Numbered from the stretch's first letter, positions 8,601-17,017 are shown. The stretch is 64,000 nucleotides of DNA from Saccharopolyspora ipomoeae (GCF_029952525.1 NZ_JASAOF010000003.1:186001-250000), one strand, 5' to 3'. Notes: generated by a model from the sequence alone, not told the origin. A program made the numbers and translations.

Positions 8601-9211
8601 CACTCGATGCCCTTCTGGCCCTTCTGCCCGGCGTCCATCGGGTGCTTGACCTTGCCGGTCTCCATCACGAGGTCGGCGGCGTCGATGAGGGCCTGCGGCG
8701 CGTAGCGGCCGGTGATGACGACGTGCTGGTGGCCTTCGCGCTCGCGGAGCTTGGCGACGACCTCGTCGACGTCGACCCAGCCCCAGTGCAGCGGGTAGGT
8801 GAACTCGTCGAGGACGTAGAGGCCGTGGCGCTGCTCGTCGAGGCGGCGGGCGATCTCCTGCCAGCCTTCGAGCGCGGCGGCGGCGTGGTCCTCCTCGGTG
8901 CCCTTCTTGCGGGTCCAGGACCAGCCCTCGCCCATCTTGTGCCACTCGACCGGTCCGCCTTCGCCGGTCTCGTCGTGCAGGCGGCCGAGCGCCCGGAACG
9001 CGGACTCCTCGCCGACCTTCCACTTGGCGGACTTGACGAACTGGAAGACGCCGATGTCCCAGCCCTGGTTCCAGCCGCGCAGCGCGAGCCCGAACGCGGC
9101 GGTGGACTTGCCCTTCATCTCACCGGTGTGCACCACGACCAACGGCCGGTTGCGGCGCTGGCGAGTGGTCAGTCCATCGGCTGGCACGGAAGAAGGCTGT
9201 CCCTGAGGCAT
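8597..9211 (-). CDS. cobO: Cob(I)yrinic acid a,c-diamide adenosyltransferase
   Basis: CobO/BtuR (CobA-type) corrinoid adenosyltransferase, which transfers the 5'-deoxyadenosyl group of ATP to Co(I). It has 204 residues with the P-loop GEMKGKST at 30-37, the conserved FKSAKW-like FVKSAKWKVGEE and VLDEFTYPL. It is the first gene of the minus-strand corrin operon; only 122 bp separate it from the divergent MFS start. No riboswitch fits in that gap, unlike the two chelatase genes downstream in the map. Confidence 0.95.
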   Translation of the reverse strand: MPQGQPSSVPADGLTTRQRRNRPLVVVHTGEMKGKSTAAFGLALRGWNQGWDIGVFQFVKSAKWKVGEESAFRALGRLHDETGEGGPVEWHKMGEGWSWTRKKGTEEDHAAAALEGWQEIARRLDEQRHGLYVLDEFTYPLHWGWVDVDEVVAKLREREGHQHVVITGRYAPQALIDAADLVMETGKVKHPMDAGQKGQKGIEW

Positions 9212-9333
9212 GCACTGACCCTAACCAAGAGCATCCCCAGCGCACGGCCCCGCATGAGGTGGGCAACTTCACCGCCGCATCCGGCGTTCGAGGCGTGAAG
9301 ATGGACGAGCGTCCCAGAACTAGGAGCCGCCGC

Positions 9334-10497
9334 ATGCCCACCAGACCGCCTCTGGTGTTGTCCACAGCCTCGTTCATCAGCAGTTTCGACCGGTTCGCCG
9401 TGACCCCGATGCTGGTGCTGATCGCGCTGAGCATGCACGTCCCGATGGCTTCGGCGGTGACGGTGGCCAGCGGCTACTTCCTGGCCTACGGCCTGTCGCA
9501 GCCGGTGTGGGGCATCCTGTCGGACCGCTTCGGCCGCATCCCGATCATGCGCGCGACGCTGCTGGCGGCGGCCGCGACCGGCCTGATCTCCACGTTCGCC
9601 CCGTCGCTGCCGGTGCTGATCGCGGCGCGGGTGCTGGCGGGCGCGTTCATGGGCGCGGTGGTTCCGACGACGCTGACCTACGTCGGCGACACGGTCTCCC
9701 AGGAGCGGAGGCAGGGCGCGCTGTCGGACCTGATGGCCGCTCAGGCGCTGGGCACGGCGATGGCGATGGCGGTGGGTGGCGTCCTGGCGCACTGGCTGGA
9801 CTGGCGCGTGGTCTTCGCGGTCCCGGCGGTGTTCGCGGCGATCTGCGCGCTGCTGCTGCGGAAACTGCCGGAGCCGCAGCGGGCGGCGGTCACCGGCGGT
9901 GTGGGTGCCCACATCGGCGGCGTGCTCCGCAACCGCTGGGCCCTGCTGGTCTTCGGCCTGGTCTTCGTGGAGGGCGCGGTGCTGCTCGGCACCATGACGT
10001 TCCTGGCATCGGCCCTGGTCAGCGCGGGCCTGGACGTGGCGGTCGCGGGCCTGGCCACCGGCGCCTACGGCGTGGGCGTCCTGGTCTTCTCCCGCGTCGT
10101 CAAGGCGATCAACTCGAAGCTCCCGGTCTCCCGCCTGATCGCCATCGGCGGCACCCAGATGGTCGTCGGCTACGCCCTGGTCAGCCTCGACACGAACCTC
10201 ACCACGACGATCATCACGGCCCTCCTGCTCGGCGGCGGCTGGTCCTTCATGCACTCCTCCCTCCAGGCCTGGGCCACCGAGGTCGCCCCGGAAGCGAGAG
10301 GAACAGCGGTGGCCCTCTTCGCCTGCGCCCTCTTCCTCGGCAGCGCAGCAGCCTCAGCAGCAGCGGGCCCCCTTGCGGACCAAGGCAACTACACGATCCT
10401 CTTCGCCACAGCAGGAGCAGCAGCAATCCCCCTGGTAGCCACAGCCACCTACGCGAGAAACCGCTACAAGCACAAGAAAACCCCACAACCAGCCTGA
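9334..10497 (+). CDS. MFS transporter, drug-exporter-like
   Basis: A 387-residue major facilitator superfamily protein with about twelve hydrophobic segments. The loop 2-3 signature GILSDRFGRIPIM lies near residues 55-67, and a second half-repeat follows. The ATG at 9334 is preferred because AGGAG stands 8 bases upstream; an in-frame start at 9259 would add a charged non-membrane leader. The gene is divergent from the corrin operon, so it may share its promoter region. Substrate is unknown; proximity suggests but does not show a role linked to corrinoids or cobalt. The stop is followed 12 bp later by the first stem of the structured repeat. Confidence 0.88.
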   Translation: MPTRPPLVLSTASFISSFDRFAVTPMLVLIALSMHVPMASAVTVASGYFLAYGLSQPVWGILSDRFGRIPIMRATLLAAAATGLISTFAPSLPVLIAARVLAGAFMGAVVPTTLTYVGDTVSQERRQGALSDLMAAQALGTAMAMAVGGVLAHWLDWRVVFAVPAVFAAICALLLRKLPEPQRAAVTGGVGAHIGGVLRNRWALLVFGLVFVEGAVLLGTMTFLASALVSAGLDVAVAGLATGAYGVGVLVFSRVVKAINSKLPVSRLIAIGGTQMVVGYALVSLDTNLTTTIITALLLGGGWSFMHSSLQAWATEVAPEARGTAVALFACALFLGSAAASAAAGPLADQGNYTILFATAGAAAIPLVATATYARNRYKHKKTPQPA

Positions 10498-10504
10498 ACA
10501 CCGT

Positions 10505-10690
10505 CAGGCAAGCGCCGCAGGCGCTTTCTCCTTACCCCACCTGAGCAACTGGCACCGCCGGGGGTTCTCAGACGTCGCCTGGGGAGGACAGCCGACGTGC
10601 CGTGTATTGGCATACATAAGCCTCGGATCCCGTAGCCAGGCGGCGTCTGAGGTTCCCCTACCCGCACCGCCAAGCAAAACGACCCGAAGA
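10505..10690 (+). repeat. Structured dispersed repeat, full copy 1
   Basis: Full copy of a ~185-bp element also at 13138-13326 and, as a half copy, at 50935-51047. Stem P1 is AAGCGCC/GGCGCTT (10510-10516 with 10520-10526, loop GCA) followed by TCTCCTT. Stem P2 is 15 bp, 10568-10582 with 10636-10650, with one T.G pair. The P2 interior carries a conserved TGTAT-TGGC-ATACA hairpin. Conserved flanks are AGCAACTGGCACCGCCG on the left and ACCCGCACCGCCA plus GCAAAACGACC on the right. It begins about 8 bp after the MFS stop. Confidence 0.85.
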
Positions 10691-10704
10691 ACAACAAGAA
10701 AAGA

Positions 10705-10781
10705 GCCCCGCGCTCAACCGGCCTGGGGGTCGCTGGGAGCGCGGGGCACTTTGGAGGTCCACCCCTGGGGGTCAGGTGGAC
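10705..10781. terminator. Tandem hairpins between convergent genes
   Basis: Two inverted repeats lie between the convergent MFS and chelatase genes. GCCCCGCGCTC pairs with GAGCGCGGGGC (10705-10715 with 10737-10747), followed by ACTTT. GTCCACC pairs with GGTGGAC (10757-10763 with 10775-10781). The position suits bidirectional termination. Smaller inverted repeats continue to 10850. No coding capacity is credible between 10498 and 10851. Confidence 0.6.
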
Positions 10782-10851
10782 TGGTCGTCACCGTACCAAT
10801 CCGACCGAAGGGTCGGTACTCGCAGGGTTGAATCTCGTAACCAAAACGAGA

Positions 10852-12876
10852 CTAAGCCGCCAACCCGCTGTCACCGCTGACGGCCCGGACGACTCCGGCG
10901 ACGTTCTCGGCGGAGAGCTCTTCGAGCCGCAGGCTGGGCCCGCCCAGGGCTGTGGCCAGCTGGTTCGCGAGTCCGAGCTTGACGGCACCGTTCTCGCAGT
11001 CGACGACGACGGAGGCGGTTCCGGTGCTCGCGAGGACGCGGGCGGCGCGCAGGGAGTCGTCGACGGCCTGCTTGGTGCCGGTGGTCCCGCCGACGCCGAC
11101 GGTGGCCTTGCCGTCGGTGAGCAGCACGACGAGGGGCCGGCGCTGCGGGTCGCGGGTGGCTTCGGTGCGGATGACGTGCTGGGTGCGCAGCAGCCCGTCG
11201 GCGAGCGGTGTGCGTCCGCCGGTGCGGAGGCTGCGCAGCCGGGCGGCGGCGATGTCGACGGACGAGGTGGGCGGCAGGGCGAGTTCGGCCTTGTCGCCGC
11301 GGAAGGTGATCACGCCGACCTTGTCGCGCCGCTGGTAGGCGTCGCGCAGCAGGGACAGGACGGCGCCGCTGACGGCGCTCATCCGGTCGCGGGCGGCCAT
11401 GGAGCCGGAGGCGTCGACGGCGAAGAGCACGAGGTTGCCCTCGCGGCCTTCGCGCAGGGCCCGGCGGACGTCGTCGGAGCGCAGGACCAGACCGGGTCCG
11501 CTGCGACCGCGCGCGGCCTGGTGGGGCGCGGCGGCGGCGAGGGTGGCGGTGACGTGCAGGCCGTGGCCGTCGACGGTGGTGGCGCGGGTGGTGCGTCCGC
11601 TGCGGGAGCGGGCGCGGGACCGGCGTCCGGGCGCGCCTTCGCCGAGCCCGGGCACTTCCAGCAGCCGGGCGCGGAAGGACTGCCCGGCGCCGACCGGGGA
11701 GCGTTCGGAGTCCCCACCTCCGGGCTGTTCCTGCTGCTCACCGCCTCCGCCGCCGTTCGGTCCGGTGGGCTCGTCCTGGGGTTCGCCGCCTCCACCGGGG
11801 CCGCCGTCGCCGCCTCCGTCGGGGTCGTCGTCGGGGTCTTCCGGCGCCTGGTCGTCGGCCTGCTCGGCGGCGTCGGACATCGCCTGCTGGAGCTGGTCCT
11901 CGGCCATGCCGGGCTCGTCGAACGGGTCGCGGCGGCGCCGGTGCGGCAGCGCGAGCCGGGCGGCGGCCTCGACGTCCTCCTCGGCGACGGCCTCGGCGCC
12001 GCGCCAGGCGGCGTGGGCGACGGCGGTGCGGGCGAGCACGAGGTCGGCGCGCATCCCGTCGACGTCGAAGGCGGCGCACAGCGCGGAGATCCGGCGCAGT
12101 TCGGAGTCGGGCAGCACGACGGTCTCGACGCGGTCGCGGGCGGCGCGGATGTGCTCGGCGAGTTCGGCGTCGGCGTCGGCCCACCGGGCGGCGAACCCGG
12201 CGGGGTCGGCTTCGAAGGCGAGCCTGCGGCGGACGACCTCGGTGCGGGTGCTGACCTCGCGGCTGGCGGCGACCTGCACGGTGAGGCCGAAGCGGTCGAG
12301 CAGCTGCGGCCGCAGCTCGCCTTCCTCGGGGTTCATGGTGCCGACGAGCAGGAACGACGCGGCGTGCGAGACGGAGACGCCGTCGCGCTCGACGTGCGCG
12401 CGGCCCATGGCGGCGGCGTCGAGCAGCAGGTCCACGAGGTGGTCGTGCAGCAGGTTGACCTCGTCGACGTAGAGGACGCCGCGGTGGGCTCCGGCGAGCA
12501 GGCCGGGCTGGAAGGCGCGGACGCCTTCGGTGAGCGCGCGTTCGAGGTCCAGGGAGCCGATGAGCCGGTCCTCGGTGGCGCCGACGGGAAGCTCGACGAG
12601 CTGCGCGGGCTTGCGGGTGGCGGTCTCGCCGTGCGGGGCGTCCGGGCACTGCGGGTCGGGGGCGGTGGGGTCGCAGCCGAAGCGGCAGTCGTCGACGACG
12701 TCGAGCGCGGGCAGCAGCGACGCCAGGGCGCGCACGACGGTCGACTTGGCCGTGCCCTTCTCGCCGCGCACCAGGACACCGCCGATGCGCGGGTGCACCG
12801 CGTTGAGCAGCAGCGCGAGCCGCAGGTCGTCGTGGCCGACCACGGCGGAGAAGGGGAAGCGGGGGGCAGCGGACAT
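10852..12876 (-). CDS. Putative cobaltochelatase ATPase/VWA subunit (ChlI-ChlD-type fusion)
   Basis: A 674-residue protein combining a MoxR/ChlI-type AAA+ ATPase and a C-terminal von Willebrand A domain, as in magnesium chelatase I and D subunits. Walker A is GEKGTAKST (38-46), Walker [12 protein letters not shown], and the VWA MIDAS motif [10 protein letters not shown]. An acidic Gly/Pro/Gln-rich linker joins the domains. There is no bacteriochlorophyll pathway here, and the riboswitch-preceded cobN 7 kb away is the expected large subunit, so ATP-driven cobalt insertion into hydrogenobyrinic acid diamide is the likely role (inference). ATG 12876 follows GGAAGGA; the frame upstream is the riboswitch. 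It corresponds to M. tuberculosis Rv2850c. Confidence 0.88.
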   Translation of the reverse strand: MSAAPRFPFSAVVGHDDLRLALLLNAVHPRIGGVLVRGEKGTAKSTVVRALASLLPALDVVDDCRFGCDPTAPDPQCPDAPHGETATRKPAQLVELPVGATEDRLIGSLDLERALTEGVRAFQPGLLAGAHRGVLYVDEVNLLHDHLVDLLLDAAAMGRAHVERDGVSVSHAASFLLVGTMNPEEGELRPQLLDRFGLTVQVAASREVSTRTEVVRRRLAFEADPAGFAARWADADAELAEHIRAARDRVETVVLPDSELRRISALCAAFDVDGMRADLVLARTAVAHAAWRGAEAVAEEDVEAAARLALPHRRRRDPFDEPGMAEDQLQQAMSDAAEQADDQAPEDPDDDPDGGGDGGPGGGGEPQDEPTGPNGGGGGEQQEQPGGGDSERSPVGAGQSFRARLLEVPGLGEGAPGRRSRARSRSGRTTRATTVDGHGLHVTATLAAAAPHQAARGRSGPGLVLRSDDVRRALREGREGNLVLFAVDASGSMAARDRMSAVSGAVLSLLRDAYQRRDKVGVITFRGDKAELALPPTSSVDIAAARLRSLRTGGRTPLADGLLRTQHVIRTEATRDPQRRPLVVLLTDGKATVGVGGTTGTKQAVDDSLRAARVLASTGTASVVVDCENGAVKLGLANQLATALGGPSLRLEELSAENVAGVVRAVSGDSGLAA

Positions 12877-12924
12877 GCCGGTGTGGTTCCTTCCTCGGGG
12901 TGCGGACGCCCCGCTGTCGGGAAC

Positions 12925-13076
12925 AAGGGGCCGCAGTGTCCTGACTCCCGGATCGTCACGTCCCTCCGGCCTTCCCAGGTCACCCCGGTGGCTCGCGCGG
13001 GAGGTCCGCTCCTCGGTCACAGTGGCGCCGACCGTGCCGGACTCGCACCGGCTTCCTGCCAACACCCCTTGCAAAC
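12925..13076 (-). ncRNA. Cobalamin riboswitch 1, upstream of chelatase gene
   Basis: Read on the minus strand, the class-defining elements occur in order: GGTG at the 5' end, GGTGCGAGTCCGGC, GCCACTGTGACCGAGGAGC, GCCACC, GAAGGCCGGAGG, and the B12 box AGTCAGGACACTGCGGCC (12947-12930). An expression-platform hairpin CGGGG/CCCCG follows at 12914-12896, just before GAGGAAGGA near the start codon. Adenosylcobalamin binding is expected to hide the ribosome-binding region and lower chelatase synthesis; the translational mode is inferred from the platform position. Confidence 0.95.
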
Positions 13077-13137
13077 GGATTCACCGACATCGTTCCAGAC
13101 GGAGATCAAGCACCCAACCGCCCAGCGCGGGAACTCA

Positions 13138-13326
13138 CAGTTTGATGGCATGCGGCGCAGCCGCATTCTCTTCCACCACGCCAGCAACTGGCACCGCCGC
13201 GGGTTCTGAGCGCTTTCGTGGCGAGTACGCCGTGACGCCGTGTATTGGCATACATCAGGAGCGGCGCACGGAGACCACGGAAGCGCTCAGGTTCCGCCAC
13301 CCGCACCGCCACGCAAAACGACCACG
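13138..13326 (+). repeat. Structured dispersed repeat, full copy 2
   Basis: Second full copy of the element at 10505-10690. P1 is ATGCGGC/GCCGCAT (13150-13156 with 13160-13166, loop GCA) followed by TCTCTTCC. P2 is 13207-13221 with 13275-13289, again 15 bp with one T.G pair. The apical TGTAT-TGGC-ATACA is identical to copy 1. The stem sequences differ from copy 1 but pairing is kept. It lies between the riboswitch and the GNAT gene. In this orientation it has no gene immediately upstream on its own strand. Confidence 0.87.
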
Positions 13327-13344
13327 GAATTCCTTGAAAGGATC

Positions 13345-13866
13345 TCAGCGACTGGCGGTGACGCTTGCTCGGCGGGGTTCGCGGCGCATGTCGACGTGCG
13401 GGATGCCGTCTTCGAGGTATTCGTCGCCGACCTCGACGAAGCCGAAGGACGCGTAGAAGCCCTTGGCGTAGGTCTGGGCGGACAGCACCGCGGGCGAGTT
13501 CTGCACCTCGGCGACGGCGGCGCGCATGAGCTTGCGGGCGATGCCGAGGCCGCGGGCGCTCTTGGCGGTGCAGACCCGGCCGATGCGGTAGGTGCCGTCG
13601 GGGTCCTCCAGCAGCCGGAGGTAGCCGAGCACGTAGTCGTCGGCGGAGTCGACCCAGAAGTGGCGGGTCGAGTCCTCCAGGTCGCGGCCGTCGAGCTCGG
13701 GGTACGGGCACTCCTGCTCGACCACGAAGACGTCGACGCGCAACCGCAGCATCCGGTAGAAGTCCGAGGCGTCGAGGTCTGCGGTGTAGGCGCGTTGCAC
13801 GGCTGTCGCGAGCGGCTGAAGGGTCACCCTTACCTGGATATCACAGGGCTTCCCCGATCCCAGCAT
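13345..13866 (-). CDS. GNAT acetyltransferase, ElaA-like
   Basis: A GCN5-related N-acetyltransferase of up to 173 residues, expected to move an acetyl group from acetyl-CoA to an unknown amine. The ElaA-type opening (LRLRVDVFVVEQECPYPELDG) and the acetyl-CoA loop RGLGIARKLM are present, followed by YASFGFVEVG. The start is uncertain: ATG at 13866 gives full length, while GTG at 13827 gives 160 residues closer to the usual ElaA beginning. Placement next to the chelatase matches the M. tuberculosis Rv2850c-Rv2851c pair. Copy 2 of the structured repeat ends 19 bp from its stop. Confidence 0.85.
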   Translation of the reverse strand: MLGSGKPCDIQVRVTLQPLATAVQRAYTADLDASDFYRMLRLRVDVFVVEQECPYPELDGRDLEDSTRHFWVDSADDYVLGYLRLLEDPDGTYRIGRVCTAKSARGLGIARKLMRAAVAEVQNSPAVLSAQTYAKGFYASFGFVEVGDEYLEDGIPHVDMRREPRRASVTASR

Positions 13867-13905
13867 TCGCGGGCGCCGGGAGTTGTGCAGACCACTCGCC
13901 GCGCA

Positions 13906-14724
13906 TCACGGCGCGTAGCTGGCCAGGCGGGTGTAGACGCCGGGCGTTCCGGGACGGCCGCAGCCGGTGCCGTAGGACACCACGCCGATGAGCCTGCCGT
14001 CGGCGACGATCGGGCCGCCGGAGTCGCCCGCGCACGCGTCGCGGCCGCCTTCGGGGTAACCGGCGCAGAACATGCTGCGCGGGTCGTAGGTCGGGTAGGC
14101 GGAGCGGCAGGAGTCGTCGGGGGCGACGGGCACCTCCACGGAGCGCAGCGTGTCGGAGGCGGGCCCGTCCTCGCTGGTGCGGCCCCAGCCGTAGACGCGC
14201 GCCGAGGTGCCCGGCTGGTACGGCTCGGTGTCGCCGGGGGCGACGACGGGCAGCGGGCGCTGCGGCAGCGGCGTGGCGAGTTCGAGCACGGCGAGGTCGT
14301 CGCCGGTGGTGAAGTCCTCGTAGCCGGGGTGCACCTTCACCTCGTCGACCTCGGCCTCGGTGCCCTCGGTGCTGCGCAGGTCGGTGCGCCCGGCGATCAC
14401 GCGGATGTCCTTCGGGGAGCGCTCGGCCCCGGTGAGCGGGTCGTGCGCGCAGTGCGCGGCGGTGATGACCTCACCGGCGCGGATGAGGGTGCCGCCGCAG
14501 TACTGGTTGCCGTAGCGGTCGGTGAGCGCGACTGCCCACGGCGCGTCCTCGGTGCTGGCGCCGGATCCGCCGAGGATCCGGGACTGCGGCTGGTCGTCGC
14601 CGGTGATCGCCGGCCCGGCGTGGGCGACGGGGCTCCCGACTGCCATCGCGGTGACGGTTCCGGCGAGGGCGAGCGCGCGCAGCGCCCGGTTCTTGTCGAT
14701 CGGTCCGTGGTCGTCGCGGCCCAA
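13906..14724 (-). CDS. Secreted trypsin-like serine protease (S1A)
   Basis: A 272-residue secreted endopeptidase. An N-terminal signal sequence ends near ALA/AHAG (residues 15-36), and the mature chain probably starts at ILGG after SR. The catalytic triad is complete: His in ITAAHC, Asp in GDDLAVLEL, Ser in GDSGGP. The Asp six residues before the nucleophile (RDACAGDSGGP) is the trypsin S1-pocket residue, so cleavage after Arg/Lys is predicted. Like Streptomyces griseus trypsin it has a short propeptide. A paralogue lies at 18834-19637. It is divergent from the LysE-type exporter. Confidence 0.93.
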   Translation of the reverse strand: MGRDDHGPIDKNRALRALALAGTVTAMAVGSPVAHAGPAITGDDQPQSRILGGSGASTEDAPWAVALTDRYGNQYCGGTLIRAGEVITAAHCAHDPLTGAERSPKDIRVIAGRTDLRSTEGTEAEVDEVKVHPGYEDFTTGDDLAVLELATPLPQRPLPVVAPGDTEPYQPGTSARVYGWGRTSEDGPASDTLRSVEVPVAPDDSCRSAYPTYDPRSMFCAGYPEGGRDACAGDSGGPIVADGRLIGVVSYGTGCGRPGTPGVYTRLASYAP

Positions 14725-15024
14725 TGCGGGTGCCTCCAGCTGTCGCGGTGATCGTGCGGAGCGGACACACCGTAATCACCCGCACACCGAAACATCACGA
14801 GGCGCAACTCACAGGTTCGCGGGAAAATATTTCGTTAAACTTGGATTCAGAAACAAATCCTTTCGCGCTTGTCGCCGTCGACCGGCGCGCCTCCATCCCG
14901 CGGCGACGCGGGCCCGGGGTCCCTCCACCACCGGCGTCCGCCGATTTCGCCTGACCGGATGACGAGATGAACCTGATCAAGCGACGCAGCAGCGGTTGCT
15001 GCCCGATTCGGAGAGGACTCCGCC
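14725..15024. other. Divergent intergenic region with an AT-rich patch
   Basis: This 300-bp gap separates the divergent protease and LysE genes and has no credible gene. Its most distinctive part is 14820-14862, with AAAATATTTCG and GTTAAAC, markedly AT-rich against this genome, and a small inverted repeat GGATT...AATCC at about 14843-14859. Such patches often hold promoters. I could not assign reliable -35 and -10 pairs. Confidence 0.5.
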
Positions 15025-15651
15025 GTGCTCCTGGACCTGACGCCGTTGCCCGCCTTCCTGCTGGCGAGCGCCGTCGTGATCATCACACCGGGAGTGGACG
15101 TCTTCCTTCTGCTGCGCACATCGCTCAACCACGGCCGCAAGGCCGGGCTGCTGGCGCTGGCCGGCATCCACACCGCCAGCGCGCTGCAGGTCGCGCTGGT
15201 CATCTCCGGGCTGGGGGCGCTGATCACCAGCGCGCCGGGCGTCATGGTGGCGCTGAAGTGGGTCGGCGCGGCCTACCTGCTCTACCTCGCGGCGACGATC
15301 GTGCGCGGCTACTGGCTGACCCGCCGCGAGACCGGCTCGCTGGACGTGCCGCCGCCGGAGGACGCCAACCCCTACCTGCGGGGACTGCTCAGCAACCTCA
15401 CCAACCCGAAGATGCTGCTGTTCAGCCTCGCGTTCTTGCCGCAGTTCGTCGGCGCCTCGACGCAACCGGCGCTGCAGCTGGTCGCGCTGGGCGCGGTGTT
15501 CCTGCTGCTCGCCGCGATCTGGGAGGTGACGATCGTGCTCTCGGCCGCCGGGATCGCCGACCGGCTAAAGAACCCCCGAGTCTCGAAGTCGCTGGACGCG
15601 CTGAGCGCGACGGCCTTCGTGACCATCTCCATCGGCCTCGTCGCGAGCTGA
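15025..15651 (+). CDS. LysE/RhtB-family amino acid exporter
   Basis: A 208-residue inner-membrane exporter of the LysE/RhtB family with about six hydrophobic segments. The family signature IITPGVDVFLLLRTSL (residues 19-34) and the conserved NPKMLLF near residue 128 are visible. Substrate is probably an amino acid or small amine, not determinable here. The GTG at 15025 has AGAGGA 7-8 bases upstream. The 3' 87 bp overlap, in antisense, the end of the convergent MFS gene. Confidence 0.9.
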   Translation: MLLDLTPLPAFLLASAVVIITPGVDVFLLLRTSLNHGRKAGLLALAGIHTASALQVALVISGLGALITSAPGVMVALKWVGAAYLLYLAATIVRGYWLTRRETGSLDVPPPEDANPYLRGLLSNLTNPKMLLFSLAFLPQFVGASTQPALQLVALGAVFLLLAAIWEVTIVLSAAGIADRLKNPRVSKSLDALSATAFVTISIGLVAS

Positions 15652-16812
15652 CAGCAGCGTCAGCAGCGCGAGCCCGGCCAGCACCAGCAGCACGACCGGC
15701 ACCGACACCACCCCGGAGAGCAGGCTGATGACGAACGGCGTGCAGAAGCCCAGGTAGGCCAGCACCCACATGATCGCGGTCAGCCCGGCCAGCTCGGCGG
15801 GCCCGGCGATCCGGCCGACCATCGTCAGGCAGTAGGTCGACACGAAGCCGTAGCCGGTGCCCAGCGTCAGCGAGGCCAGCAGCCCCAGCCACGGCTGCAC
15901 CTGCCACGCCGCGATCGCCGCCAGCACCAGCCCGGCGGCGATCGCCGGGAGCCCGAACACGGCCGTGGCCCGCACCCCGTTGCGGGCGATCCGGCGCGCC
16001 CACGGCTGCACGACCGCCCCGAAACCCGGCGCGCACAGCGTCGACAAGCCCGCGTAGAGCACCTCGAAGCCGGGCGCGTGGGCGGTGACCTGCGCGGGAA
16101 GGACCGCGAAACCGACGGTCGGGCACAGGAAGATCCACGGCGCCACCGGCGCCACCCGCCGCAGGAAGCGCGGGTCGCGCGCACCCCGCCCGCGCGGCGC
16201 CCCGGCCTCGTGCTCGACGCGGGTCTCCGGGCAGCGCCACGCCAGCGGCAGCGTCACCGCGCACAGCAGCAGGTGCGGAACGTAGGCGCTGACCAGCGGG
16301 AACGGACCCCAGGTCGCGACCAGCGCGGAGGCCAGCCCGCTCACGCTGAAGCCGACGGCCAGCAGCACCCCGGCCCGACGAGCACCGGCCCCGTCCTCGG
16401 TCGCGGTCCCGAACGGCGGGTGCGACAGGTCCCGCACCCACGCGCTCCCGGCGGCCAGCACGGCCCCGGTGCTCACCCCCACCAGCAACCGGCCGATCAC
16501 CAGCCCCGGCACGACGTGCGCCCCGAGCATCAGCGCGACGGTGGCCGCAGCGTTGATCACGATGGACCAGAGCACCACCGGCCTGCGCCCCCGCCGGTCC
16601 GCCAGCGGACCCCCGAACAGCAACCCGGGCACGAGCCCCACGACGTACAACGCCAACAACCCGGTCGCCGCCGAGGGGCTCAACCCCAGCTCACCCCGAT
16701 AAGCCCCCAGCAACGGCGAGAACTGGTTAGCACCCCACCCGGCCACCATCAGCAACAGACCAGCAGGCACCCAAACGCTTCGCACCCCTAACGTTCTACG
16801 GCCCCGAACCAC
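15565..16812 (-). CDS. MFS transporter
   Basis: An MFS permease of about 415 residues with twelve predicted membrane segments and the loop 2-3 motif GGPLADRRGRRPVV. The GTG at 16812 is chosen because a GGGGG tract precedes it and the first helix follows after a short basic leader; ATG at 16860 would add 16 residues. The last ~28 residues form a charged tail (LSARDEADGDGHEGRR) encoded antisense to the LysE gene. Substrate unknown. Confidence 0.87.
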   Translation of the reverse strand: MVRGRRTLGVRSVWVPAGLLLMVAGWGANQFSPLLGAYRGELGLSPSAATGLLALYVVGLVPGLLFGGPLADRRGRRPVVLWSIVINAAATVALMLGAHVVPGLVIGRLLVGVSTGAVLAAGSAWVRDLSHPPFGTATEDGAGARRAGVLLAVGFSVSGLASALVATWGPFPLVSAYVPHLLLCAVTLPLAWRCPETRVEHEAGAPRGRGARDPRFLRRVAPVAPWIFLCPTVGFAVLPAQVTAHAPGFEVLYAGLSTLCAPGFGAVVQPWARRIARNGVRATAVFGLPAIAAGLVLAAIAAWQVQPWLGLLASLTLGTGYGFVSTYCLTMVGRIAGPAELAGLTAIMWVLAYLGFCTPFVISLLSGVVSVPVVLLVLAGLALLTLLSARDEADGDGHEGRRAQRVQRLRDSGVL

Positions 16813-16846
16813 CCCAATGCCCCCACCGTTCGGTTTTCCCGAACGA

Positions 16847-17017
16847 CTACGCCTCTCCAAGACGCTCCAAGGCGCGTGCGAATCGATCGAGCCCCTCGTC
16901 GAGAACGGAATCGATCCGTCTCATCACGTCCTCCAGTTGGGAACCGTCGGTTCGCGGGTTCTCCACGATCGGCTCAGCTTCGAAGCCGCTGAGCTTCTCG
17001 CCATCCTCAAAACTCAC
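16847..17017 (-). CDS. Small acidic protein of unknown function
   Basis: A 56-residue acidic protein, VSFEDGEKLSGFEAEPIVE at the start and a likely amphipathic helix LEDVMRRIDSVLDEGLDRFA near the end. I do not recognise a family. GTG at 17017 is supported by GGAGGAG 10 bases upstream; a longer frame to 17089 would run into the divergent gene's start. It ends 35 bp before the MFS start, and is divergent from the DUF3800-like gene with 72 bp between. It may be a partner or regulator of that protein. Confidence 0.6.
   Translation of the reverse strand: MSFEDGEKLSGFEAEPIVENPRTDGSQLEDVMRRIDSVLDEGLDRFARALERLGEA

Noticed and set aside
9359-9367. TTGTCCACA DnaA-box-like sequence inside the MFS gene
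   Set aside because: A single copy inside a coding region, explained by codons for Leu-Ser-Thr; no partner site.
13030-13060. tRNA-like T-arm sequence GGTGCGAGTCC
   Set aside because: It is part of the cobalamin riboswitch; no acceptor stem, anticodon arm or CCA-adjacent structure exists. No tRNA was seen in the window.
12877-13074. N-terminal extension of the chelatase frame to 13074
   Set aside because: These bases form the cobalamin riboswitch and its platform; the translated extension lacks homology, and ATG 12876 has a good ribosome-binding site.
10828-13209. A 793-codon plus-strand frame opposite the chelatase gene
   Set aside because: Composition is Gly/Ala/Val/Asp-rich without motifs, and it runs through the riboswitch and the structured repeat. 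Antisense shadow.
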